A stretch of 50,922 nucleotides of DNA, taken from contig JBCCQN010000034.1 in NCBI GenBank assembly GCA_039024315.1, positions 1-50,922 on the forward strand. The letters run 5' to 3'. The first letter of the stretch is position 1; the number at the start of each line of letters is the position of its first letter. Shown piece by piece: positions 25,550 to 33,437 of this stretch. Source of the DNA: JBCAWW01 sp039024315 (GTDB lineage: Bacteria > Bacteroidota > Bacteroidia > J057). The position numbers and the translations under genes are program-made. Under the pieces are notes generated by a model. The model searched no databases. It worked only from the letters and a program-made list of their open reading frames with translations, and had not been told where the DNA came from.

Positions 25550-27706
25550 ATGGGATACCGTTTTTTTATTTTAGTCTTACTTGTTTCTTTTGGATTACCG
25601 GCGGAGCAGCTTCATGCTCAAAGTCAAAGCCTAGAAATCAGTGATATCATCAATCCGGCTCATTTTCCCGATCGCATTCCTCAGTTGCAGTGGAAGGGAA
25701 GTGAGTCAGTTTATACTCAAATTGATATCACCAATCAAAACTTAAAACAGATTGATCTCAAAGGCAATGAAACTGTCTTGCTGCCGCTGAATGTCCTCAA
25801 AAACAAATTAGGAGCTGAACTTAAGCGTTTTCCTAGGATCACTTGGGTGGATGACAATACCTTTTCCTTTGTACACGAAAACCGGCTCCTCTATTACCAT
25901 TTGGACAAAGACCTACTCGAAAAAATCACGGACATTGACCCTGAAGCCGAATTAGTAGAATGGGGTCCCAAAGGCATTTATGCTCAAGTCAAACAGCACA
26001 ATCTTTATGTCAACCTCAACGACTCCATTGGGCTGCGACAACTCACCGATGATGGCAATTATGAACTCACCTATGGCGAAGCGGCTCATCGCTTTGAGTT
26101 TGGGATTCGTAAGGGTATGTTTTGGTCTCCCGATGGGCAACGCTTAGCCTTTTATAAAGTCGATCATAGCCCGGTCAAGGATTATCCTTTTGTCAATCAG
26201 ATCGCAGTCCCTGCCTTGCATGAGCCCCAAAAGTATCCCATGGCCGGAGATAGCAGTCATCAGGCAAGCATAGGTGTGTACGATATCAGTACGCAGGAAA
26301 TCATCTATCTGGCGATCTCAGGACCTTTAGATCAGTATTTGACCAATGTTACTTGGAGTCCTGACGGCCAGTATATCTACGTAGCCGTGGTCAATCGCGA
26401 TCAAAATTATATGGAGCTACAGCGTTATAGCGCCGTCAATGGTCGCCTGAACCGCAAACTTTTTGACGAACGCCAAACCAAATATGTCGAGCCAGAGCAT
26501 GGGCCTATTTTTTTGCCCAACAATCCTGAAGAATTTCTCTGGTATAGCGAGCGTAGTGGCTTTGATCATCTTTATCACTACGATATATCAGGCAAATCTT
26601 TGGGTGCCATCACCAATGGCAATTGGAAGGTAAACGATATCCTTGGCTTCGATGAAAAAGGCAAATATGTCTATATCCAAGCCACCAAGGAGAGTCCCCT
26701 GGACCGCCATATCTATGCCGTCGATCTCAACAAAAAATCTATGAAGCGGCTCAGTCCTCAAGCCGGTACCCACCGCGCTAGCCTTAGTGCTGATGGCAAA
26801 TATATATTAGATCAATATTCCAGTCTTGAGGTACCATATGAGGCCCAAATTATCAGCACCAAGAAGGGGGAAATCGAACGTACTTTATTAACCGCCGGCA
26901 ATCCACTAGAGGATTATCAGCTTGGCAAGACCAACCTCTTTTCCCTTAAAGCCAATGATGGAACCGATCTATACTGCCGCATGATCTTGCCCGCTGGCTT
27001 TGATAGCACCCAAAAGTACCCAGTTTTGACTTACGTATATGGGGGTCCGCACGCTCAATTAGTCACCAATACTTGGATGGGCGGCTCCATGGGTCGTTGG
27101 ATCATGTTGATGAACTATTTTGCGAGCCAAGGATACATTGTCTTTACCTTGGACAATCGAGGCTCTGCCCACCGTGGGCTTGCTTTTGAACAAGCCGTTC
27201 ACCGTAAATTGGGCACCTTAGAGATGCAGGACCAATTGGTTGGTGTAGAATATCTAAAGCAAAAGCCATGGGTAGATACCGAGCGGATGGGCGTACTTGG
27301 CTGGTCATATGGTGGTTTTATGACGACTAGTCTGATGTTACGACAACCAGGCACATTTCAGGTAGGTGTGGCTGGAGGGCCTGTAGTAGATTGGCGCATG
27401 TATGAGATCATGTACACCGAACGCTATATGGATACGCCACAAAGCAATCCAGAGGGTTTTGATCAAGCCAACCTCATCCAGTACGTCAAGCAATTGCAGG
27501 GCGACCTACTGCTCATCCATGGCTTACAGGACAATGTTGTAGTACCTCAACATAGCTATCGCCTTTTACGTGAAGCGGTAGCCCAAAATGTGCAGATCGA
27601 TTTCTACCCTTACCTCATTTATGAGCATCACGTAAGGGGCATGGATAATCTGCACTTGCTCGAAAAAATATTTACCTATTTCGATAGCAGACTCGGCGAG
27701 GAGTAG
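25550..27706 (+). CDS. S9B family dipeptidyl peptidase IV-like serine peptidase
   Basis: Exported exopeptidase that removes N-terminal dipeptides, usually with Pro or Ala in second position. A signal peptide (about 1-24) is followed by an N-terminal beta-propeller (about 40-470, with WSPDGQRLAFYKVD) and an alpha/beta hydrolase domain. The catalytic triad is readable: Ser586 in GWSYGGF, Asp661 in HGLQDNVVV and His694 in YEHHVRG. The oxyanion-region motif YVYGGPHAQ is present. Length of 718 residues is typical for bacteroidete DPP-IV. The gene has its own upstream region after a terminator and is followed 20 bp later by a composite repeat. Probably periplasmic, feeding on extracellular peptides (inference). 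Confidence 0.93.
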   Translation: MGYRFFILVLLVSFGLPAEQLHAQSQSLEISDIINPAHFPDRIPQLQWKGSESVYTQIDITNQNLKQIDLKGNETVLLPLNVLKNKLGAELKRFPRITWVDDNTFSFVHENRLLYYHLDKDLLEKITDIDPEAELVEWGPKGIYAQVKQHNLYVNLNDSIGLRQLTDDGNYELTYGEAAHRFEFGIRKGMFWSPDGQRLAFYKVDHSPVKDYPFVNQIAVPALHEPQKYPMAGDSSHQASIGVYDISTQEIIYLAISGPLDQYLTNVTWSPDGQYIYVAVVNRDQNYMELQRYSAVNGRLNRKLFDERQTKYVEPEHGPIFLPNNPEEFLWYSERSGFDHLYHYDISGKSLGAITNGNWKVNDILGFDEKGKYVYIQATKESPLDRHIYAVDLNKKSMKRLSPQAGTHRASLSADGKYILDQYSSLEVPYEAQIISTKKGEIERTLLTAGNPLEDYQLGKTNLFSLKANDGTDLYCRMILPAGFDSTQKYPVLTYVYGGPHAQLVTNTWMGGSMGRWIMLMNYFASQGYIVFTLDNRGSAHRGLAFEQAVHRKLGTLEMQDQLVGVEYLKQKPWVDTERMGVLGWSYGGFMTTSLMLRQPGTFQVGVAGGPVVDWRMYEIMYTERYMDTPQSNPEGFDQANLIQYVKQLQGDLLLIHGLQDNVVVPQHSYRLLREAVAQNVQIDFYPYLIYEHHVRGMDNLHLLEKIFTYFDSRLGEE

Positions 27707-27726
27707 GGCGTTTTTGTGAGGGTTTA

Positions 27727-27835
27727 CCGCTGCGCGGAACGCTTATCTCTGTGGGACGGCACATATGCATGCCCCTACCCATCTGCTTGTAGGTCTGGCA
27801 TGCATGCCAGACCGAATGAGCGTTCTGCGCAGCAG
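27727..27835 (+). repeat. Composite ~109-bp intergenic element, copy 3
   Basis: Left unit CCGC-TGC-GCGG-AACGCTT (27727-27744), right unit GCGTT-CTGC-GCA-GCAG (27820-27835). Inner perfect 22-bp palindrome at 27792-27813 and a weaker dyad to its left. Located between convergent genes. Confidence 0.88.
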
Positions 27836-27876
27836 TAGAAAAAGGCATAAATGAACCGCATGACCCTATTTTTTCG

Positions 27877-27902
27877 GTCTTAATACTTAGTACTTTTGTC
27901 TA
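27877..27902 (-). repeat. AT-rich intergenic repeat, copy 3 (inverted)
   Basis: The reverse complement matches the cores at 6425 and 24397. It forms a TACTTAG/CTAAGTA hairpin just past the epimerase stop codon, where the 24397 copy can form TACTGA/TCAGTA. Confidence 0.55.
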
Positions 27903-27907
27903 AGTAC

Positions 27908-28882
27908 TTAAAAAACTCCCGCAGCAGTTCTGGCTTGAATCCAGGCATAAAACGCTTGAATCCCTTCCTCAAAGCTCGTCTGCGGTTGATAGTTGAGCAA
28001 CTGCTGCGCCTTAGTAATATCAGCATAGGTCTGCGGCACATCGCCTGCTTGTTCGGGCAAACGATTGATATTGGCTTTGACCCCTAGTACTTTTTCTAGG
28101 GTTTCGATCATCTCTGCTAGGCTAACGGTTTTGTGATTGCCTAAATTGATGATTTCGTACATGCTGTCTCGATAATCCAAAGCAGCCACGATCCCTTTGA
28201 CGGTATCAGCTACAAAGGTATAATCTCGCCGAGTACTACCATCGCCATACACTGGGATTTCTTCTCCCTGCAGCATTTTTTTGGCAAACTTATGGATCGC
28301 TAAATCCGGCCGTTGGCGAGGGCCATAAACCGTAAAAAAGCGAAGCGCCAAAAAGCGGATACCATAAAGATGAGTATAGACGTGCCCCATCAATTCGCCG
28401 CAAACTTTTGAACTGGCATAGGGACTGATAGGCTGCAAAACGTAGTCATTTTCGGCCCAAGGGACTCTTGGATTGATCCCATAAACGCTACTAGAAGAAG
28501 CAAACACAAACTGCTTGATGCCTCTAGAACGGGCAAACTCCAGCATATTTTGTGTACCATTGACATTGATCTCTTGGCAGACCACCGGCGCTTTGATAGA
28601 AGGCCTAACGCCTGCTTGAGCGGCTAAATGAATGATGGCTTCATACTCATCCTCCAATTTTGCCTCTAGGCTTTGACGATTTCTGATGTCGGCTTCGACC
28701 AAGGTAAATCCGGGATTGGATAAGTGCTTTTGAATATTATGACGCTTGATAGATTCGTCATAATAGGGTTCAAAGTTGTCTAGTGCGCTTACCTTAAATC
28801 CTTGATTGAGTAGTGTATCTACGACATGGCTACCTATAAAGCCGGCACCTCCAGTCACTAAAATGTGTCTTTCCTTTTTCAA
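27908..28882 (-). CDS. NAD-dependent nucleotide-sugar epimerase (UDP-glucuronate/glucose 4-epimerase-like)
   Basis: Extended short-chain dehydrogenase that oxidises and re-reduces C4 of a nucleotide sugar to invert it. The NAD site GGAGFIG is at 11-17. The catalytic Ser region (FASSSSVYG) and YASSK (Tyr-x3-Lys) follow, then RFFTVYGPRQRPDLAI, which is typical of UDP-glucuronate 4-epimerases. Length (324) is normal. The reading frame opens at TTG 28882; the nearby ATG at 28889 is out of frame, so a TTG start is required. It lies beside the exopolysaccharide run and probably supplies a precursor for it, for example UDP-galacturonate, which would fit the pectate-lyase-like gene (inference). Confidence 0.88.
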   Translation of the reverse strand: MKKERHILVTGGAGFIGSHVVDTLLNQGFKVSALDNFEPYYDESIKRHNIQKHLSNPGFTLVEADIRNRQSLEAKLEDEYEAIIHLAAQAGVRPSIKAPVVCQEINVNGTQNMLEFARSRGIKQFVFASSSSVYGINPRVPWAENDYVLQPISPYASSKVCGELMGHVYTHLYGIRFLALRFFTVYGPRQRPDLAIHKFAKKMLQGEEIPVYGDGSTRRDYTFVADTVKGIVAALDYRDSMYEIINLGNHKTVSLAEMIETLEKVLGVKANINRLPEQAGDVPQTYADITKAQQLLNYQPQTSFEEGIQAFYAWIQARTAAGVF

Positions 28883-29194
28883 AATTCATTTATTCTTATT
28901 CCCCAATACCTCTTCCTGTGTTGTTCGAGAAGAGAAAAAAATCTTATTAACGGCTTCAAAATCTCAAACAAACGGCAGGAATAAAACCCATTACTACTTA
29001 AGCCGCATTATTCACTCCCAAGTGGTCATAATCTTTCCCTGTATCGTTTTTTCCAATCACCAAACCACTAATCCCCACGAAATCAGCATTATTTACCAAT
29101 AAGCATCCGATTGCGTTTGTTCCCCAAAGTTTTGAAAATTGATTAGGCCTAATCCACTATTTTTAGGGAACCTCTGATAGCTAATATTAAGGCC
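28883..29194. other. 312-bp divergent intergenic region
   Basis: AT-rich spacer between the divergent epimerase and deacetylase genes. No open frame is supported. The right end holds the candidate promoter and operator described separately. Confidence 0.6.
29131..29165 (+). promoter_or_regulatory. Candidate promoter with 14-bp palindromic operator for the deacetylase gene
   Basis: TTTG (29131-29134) and TATTTTTA (29158-29165) resemble the bacteroidete -33 TTTG and -7 TAnnTTTG boxes, although the 23-nt spacing is a little long. A perfect palindrome GATTAGGCCTAATC (29141-29154) lies between them, where a repressor dimer would block polymerase. Confidence 0.35.
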
Positions 29195-30256
29195 TTGAAC
29201 AACCATCGCAAGAAAAAGATCATCACTCGATTCGCGCCCATATTAGGCGCAAGCGGGATTCCTCATTTAGTAAAGCCATTTTTTGGTGGCCAAGGCCATA
29301 TTTTGACTTTTCACAGAGTCATTCCAGACAGCAATTCTGCTAGGATACATAATCACGAGAGCCTAGAAGTGAGTCCAGCACATTTAGAGGCTGTGATTCA
29401 ATTTTTTGCAGAGCGTAACTATCAGTTTTATTCTTTGGATCAAGTAGCTCGATGCCTAGATCAAGGCGTGTTTCCAGACAAGTTTGTCTCTTTTACCTTT
29501 GATGATGGCTATCAAGATGTCTATCAATACGCTTATCCGATCTTCCAAAAGTATGAGGTCCCTTTTGCCGTTTATATTTCCACCAATTTTCCCGATCAAA
29601 CGGCGATTTTATGGTGGTATATGCTAGAAGAATTTTTGTTGAATAGTAGTGAGTTAAAATTTCGATGGCAAGGTCAAGGCTATGCGTTCAGCGCAGCTAG
29701 TACGCCCGAAAAAGAAGCCGCTTTTGCGCAATTGAGAAGGCTGATCCTACAAGAAAAGACCCAAGAAAGTCAGTTGGGATTATTACATACCCTCTTCGAG
29801 GAACGCTACCCCCAATTGCTAGAAAACGCAAATTCTATGGCCATGACTTGGGATGAAATCATCGAGCTGAGCCAAGATCCGCTAGTAAGTATTGGGGCTC
29901 ATACCCAAAATCACTTACCACTTTCCCAGATTAGTCAAGCCCTCTTGGAAGAGGAAGTAGCGGGTTCCAAAGCGCAAATCGAAGCTTATATACAAAAAAG
30001 GGTAGACCATTTTGCCTACCCTTTTGGAAAGCGAACAGAGGCTTCTATTCGTGAGTTTCAATCGGTCAAGTCTGCCGGATTTAAAACTGCCACTACCACT
30101 CGTATTGGCAATATTTTTCCCGGACATAAAGCCTATCTAGAAGCGCTCCCTCGCATCAGTATTAACCGAGCTACAAATAATAAAGTCTTAGCCTTGCAGA
30201 CCAGCGGTCTGATCTCGATGGTCGTCAACAAAGGCAAACAATTGATTACGGATTGA
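29195..30256 (+). CDS. Polysaccharide deacetylase (NodB-like, CE4)
   Basis: Metal-dependent deacetylase of N-acetylated sugars. The NodB motif 1 is FTFDDGYQD (about 100-108, with the catalytic base and metal Asp) and motif 2 is IGAHTQNH (two metal-binding His). FAYPFGKR follows as motif 3. There is no signal peptide, so it may act on lipid-linked or cytosolic intermediates. The only in-frame start before the conserved N-terminus is TTG at 29195. It is convergent with the pectate-lyase-like gene (6 bp between the ends). Proximity to the Wzy-type operon suggests that it modifies the exopolysaccharide. The codons for YAFSAAS and TLFEERY match the hairpin motif. Confidence 0.88.
   Translation: MNNHRKKKIITRFAPILGASGIPHLVKPFFGGQGHILTFHRVIPDSNSARIHNHESLEVSPAHLEAVIQFFAERNYQFYSLDQVARCLDQGVFPDKFVSFTFDDGYQDVYQYAYPIFQKYEVPFAVYISTNFPDQTAILWWYMLEEFLLNSSELKFRWQGQGYAFSAASTPEKEAAFAQLRRLILQEKTQESQLGLLHTLFEERYPQLLENANSMAMTWDEIIELSQDPLVSIGAHTQNHLPLSQISQALLEEEVAGSKAQIEAYIQKRVDHFAYPFGKRTEASIREFQSVKSAGFKTATTTRIGNIFPGHKAYLEALPRISINRATNNKVLALQTSGLISMVVNKGKQLITD
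29684..29699 (-). repeat. Hairpin-tail motif in the deacetylase gene
   Basis: The plus strand reads GCGTT-CAGC-GCA-GCTA (outer pair G-T wobble); codes for AFSAAS in a variable segment. Confidence 0.5.
29791..29807 (+). repeat. Second hairpin-tail motif in the deacetylase gene
   Basis: CCTC-TTC-GAGG-AACGCT: perfect stem, TTC loop; codes for TLFEERY. Confidence 0.65.
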
Positions 30257-30262
30257 TCCCCC

Positions 30263-33200
30263 CTATTGGATCAATAGTTGATGGGTCGCAAAGCGACTAT
30301 TTCGATTAGCCGAATGGCTAAGTTTGATCATATATAATCCGGGACCAAGCCCTTCTACATCCAGTTTATAGACCTGCCATCCAGCTAGTACGTTGTGTTT
30401 TTCTACTACCTTGACAAGCTGTCCTACCTGATTATAAACCTGAAATAACAATCGCTCCGTTCCCTCAGTCCAAACATCAGCGGTCAATTGTTCTGATTGT
30501 CCCACAGGATTGGGATAAAAGCGAGCCTTGAGTTCATCAACCGTTTCGAAGGTGAGCAATACAGGTGAAAAGGTCTGAAAAGTACCATCTAAGTCTGTCT
30601 GCTTGAGGCGGTAATAGGCAGCTCCTTGCAGCGGTTGTTCATCATACCAGAGATAGTCTCTTTTGACTGTGCCACTGCCTTGCGAATTGAGTCTTCCGAT
30701 GGGAACAAAGGCTGTACCATCGACCGAACGTTCGATCGTGAAGAAGTTATTATTTTCTTCTTGAGCAGTACTCCAATTGATCCGCACCCTCCCTTGAATC
30801 GGTTCTGCTACAGCATCAAATGCTAGCAGTTCTACAGGGAAGGTCTGTTCGTTACCAGGCAGGCCCATGCTGACATTATCAAAGGTAGCATAAGTCAAGG
30901 TCTGATTGGCATGACTCGTAACCGCCAGTCCAGCGTAATAATTGGGGCCAAAGTTGAGGGTAGTCTCTTCTACTTTGGTCCAGCTTTGCCCATCCGACGA
31001 GACTTCTCCATACACCTTATTGCCCGATTTGACCAATCGAACCCAATAAGGTAAGCTGATAGCTCCGGGACCACTTTTGGTACTGATCGTGCTACCGCCA
31101 TTTTGGGTTCTTCGTTGAAAGGACCAACGCCCCTCAGCGGAGGTATAAAGCATTACATTGGCGGCATCGGGATCAATCCCTGTCCGGATCATCACTCCTG
31201 CTTTGGCCCAAGCATCCGTACTATCTAAACTAGTGACACGAGTTTGGATCTGTAGATCAGCCCCATTGACCATAGGTTTGAAAGCGTATTGAAAGGCATC
31301 TTCCGTACCCCAGATATCGGCACCAGAGGCAGAGAAGCTAAATACTCCAGAAACGGAATCATAACAAGCACTACCGCTAAAGCCTACTGAGCCGATATCG
31401 CCATTGAGCCAGTCGTTAGGGAGGTAGCAAGATTGCCCATTGTTGATGATAGTATCACAAGCAAAACCTGTAAGCCCAACATTAGCGGGTATATCTGCGA
31501 GTTTGCTAAAATAAAATTTATCGATCCCCAGCCCCTGTTCACGTACAGCAATCTCGATTACGTTATTACCGGCATTGAGGCTAAAACTGACAGGGCTATT
31601 GTTGTGATTGGCGTCTCTTACCTGATCCCAGATATAGCTACCTTTTCCGGTTTCTACGCCTCTGGCGAACGCATGAAGCCATTCTTCCAGATTGGTGTAA
31701 CCATCTCCATCATCATCGCCACTAGGGTTGTCGGGTAGATCAAGGGTCCGATATTGAGAGGCTAAAACGGGCCAACCACCGGCACTTTGCTGACAACCGG
31801 TAACGCAGGTTACGACGGCCTTGGTTTCATTTTCTAAATGGTCAAAAAGAGCCTGATCCAAATAGTTGCGGTCGAGGGGACGCGCACCTGCTTGGCTTTT
31901 GACATAATTCATCACTTTTTGATGGTCCGTTTCGTATTGGAAGCCATTGATCCATGCCGCAGGAGTAGAACTTTGGATGGCACTATTAGCATCCTTGACG
32001 TAGTTCCACTGATTGCTATAGCTAACTTCGGACCACCAATTGGCGTCCATGTAGAGCTTACTACTGGTCAATTGACCATTTTTATCAAAAGTTACCGGAC
32101 GTTCATGCGGCAGATTGTAGGACATGTCGGGGCCTTCGATAAAGGCATTACCAACAACAGTACTATTGGTCGGAAAACCACCCGACCCAAAAGCATTACG
32201 ATTGCTGAGATACACAAAGCGCAATACTCGATCATAGAGCATATTATTGGCAAAAATCAATTCCGGAGAGCGACTTAGTGGCTGACGATCACGATTGCCC
32301 GCATAATAAGAGCCCATAATCGCTACCCTAGTTTGGTTATCATAGGGGCCAATCAAGTTACCATAACTTGGCTGGCCATCTATTTCAAAGGGATCGCGCA
32401 TCGCTTGGGCGATGATGCAATTATTGATGGTAACATCGCCAATGAGGCCCCAAAGGTCTAGATTTTCATCCATCCCCCAGGCTAAACTGACATGGTCGAT
32501 TACCACATTACCTACCCGACCGGCAGTTCCATTGATTTGCAAGCCATCACGATTACGATAATCCGTACCTGGACCATCTCCAGGCCTAACCCCAATGTGT
32601 TGGATCAGCACATCATTTGTCCAAACTTGGATCCCATGACCTTTGCCCAATAAGATACCAGGAGCCGGGGCTGTTTGACCTGCAATCGTGAGATAAGGGT
32701 TTTTGATGCTGAGAGGAGAGTTGAGATTGATAAAGCCACTAACCTCAAATACACAGACTCTAGGGCCACTGGCTTGTACACAAGCGCGCAATGAACCTGG
32801 TCCCCCATCGTTGAGATTGGTCACTTTGATGATCTGCCCACCTCGTCCTGCCGGGGTATGGATGCCATAGCCTTGACCGCCAGGGATTACTGGCAGAGGT
32901 GCATTGGGAGTTGGCTGATCCATCGGGGATAATTTGATATCCTCCCACGGGACCCAAGCTCCACCATTGACCCTCATCCAAAGTGAATTGGAGGCGGGAT
33001 CAATTGCTTTAACTCTGGCGAAGGCAAAATAATTGCCGTCTTCAGGAGCGTCAATTTCGTATCGTAATATTCGATTGCCGTCTGAGGTAGGATTGTTGAT
33101 AAAATCTGGGCCGAGTGCTTGTACTGCGTCGAGGCTTTCGGGTAGGCTATCTGAGGTATTTTCCCATTGTTGGGTCCAAGTACCACATTCAGCTTCAATC

Positions 33201-33277
33201 CAGATATTTTGTGTGAAAAGGGAAAAAGGAAACAAGAGGATAAATAAGGGAAGAACAAAGATTTCCCTAGAAAACAT
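30263..33277 (-). CDS. Secreted pectate-lyase-like protein nested in a carbohydrate-binding domain, T9SS cargo
   Basis: A 1004-residue exported protein. After the signal peptide (about 1-22) comes the first half of a carbohydrate-binding-like domain (IEAECGTW to MRVNGGAWVPWEDI, about 24-118). It is interrupted by a right-handed beta-helix resembling pectate lyases (about 128-535: AGRGGQIIKVTNLNDGGPGS to DDDGDGYTNLEEW). The second half of the binding domain resumes at about 545-595 (IWDQVRDANHNN, SFSLNAGNNVIEIAVREQG, IDKFYF). A concanavalin-like module (about 640-800), a fibronectin-like segment and a C-terminal T9SS type A sorting domain (RFYPNPVGQSEQ) follow. It lies at the distal end of the exopolysaccharide run; likely substrates are uronate-containing polysaccharides. 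Lyase activity is inferred from the fold only. Confidence 0.85.
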   Translation of the reverse strand: MFSREIFVLPLFILLFPFSLFTQNIWIEAECGTWTQQWENTSDSLPESLDAVQALGPDFINNPTSDGNRILRYEIDAPEDGNYFAFARVKAIDPASNSLWMRVNGGAWVPWEDIKLSPMDQPTPNAPLPVIPGGQGYGIHTPAGRGGQIIKVTNLNDGGPGSLRACVQASGPRVCVFEVSGFINLNSPLSIKNPYLTIAGQTAPAPGILLGKGHGIQVWTNDVLIQHIGVRPGDGPGTDYRNRDGLQINGTAGRVGNVVIDHVSLAWGMDENLDLWGLIGDVTINNCIIAQAMRDPFEIDGQPSYGNLIGPYDNQTRVAIMGSYYAGNRDRQPLSRSPELIFANNMLYDRVLRFVYLSNRNAFGSGGFPTNSTVVGNAFIEGPDMSYNLPHERPVTFDKNGQLTSSKLYMDANWWSEVSYSNQWNYVKDANSAIQSSTPAAWINGFQYETDHQKVMNYVKSQAGARPLDRNYLDQALFDHLENETKAVVTCVTGCQQSAGGWPVLASQYRTLDLPDNPSGDDDGDGYTNLEEWLHAFARGVETGKGSYIWDQVRDANHNNSPVSFSLNAGNNVIEIAVREQGLGIDKFYFSKLADIPANVGLTGFACDTIINNGQSCYLPNDWLNGDIGSVGFSGSACYDSVSGVFSFSASGADIWGTEDAFQYAFKPMVNGADLQIQTRVTSLDSTDAWAKAGVMIRTGIDPDAANVMLYTSAEGRWSFQRRTQNGGSTISTKSGPGAISLPYWVRLVKSGNKVYGEVSSDGQSWTKVEETTLNFGPNYYAGLAVTSHANQTLTYATFDNVSMGLPGNEQTFPVELLAFDAVAEPIQGRVRINWSTAQEENNNFFTIERSVDGTAFVPIGRLNSQGSGTVKRDYLWYDEQPLQGAAYYRLKQTDLDGTFQTFSPVLLTFETVDELKARFYPNPVGQSEQLTADVWTEGTERLLFQVYNQVGQLVKVVEKHNVLAGWQVYKLDVEGLGPGLYMIKLSHSANRNSRFATHQLLIQ
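31657..31672 (+). repeat. Hairpin-tail motif at the lyase/binding-domain junction
   Basis: CGCC-TCT-GGCG-AACGC; the gene reads HAFARGVE on the other strand, at residues 536-541, where the nested lyase domain ends and the outer domain resumes. Confidence 0.65.
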
Positions 33278-33409
33278 ATAACAGGTTTAATTAAAGAATG
33301 AGCTAACTGGGAGCTATTTAGCAGAATTATCCGGAATAAAAAATTATATTTTCGCCAAAAGATTACGTTAACATATAAAAATCTAACAACCAGAGTCGAG
33401 CCTAATTTC

Positions 33410-33428
33410 TGCCTAGTAGCGCTAGGCA
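33410..33428 (-). terminator. Hairpin after the distal glycosyltransferase
   Basis: TGCCTAG and CTAGGCA pair around a 5-nt loop, 10 bp beyond the stop codon. There is no strong T-run, so it could be a weak or attenuating terminator before the lyase gene. Confidence 0.4.
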
Positions 33429-33437
33429 AAATGCTCA

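Noticed and set aside
26130..26150. Hairpin-like CCC-GAT-GGG before CAACGC in the DPP-IV gene
   Set aside because: The residues are the conserved beta-propeller motif SPDGQRLAF, and an extra C separates stem and tail, so protein constraint explains it.
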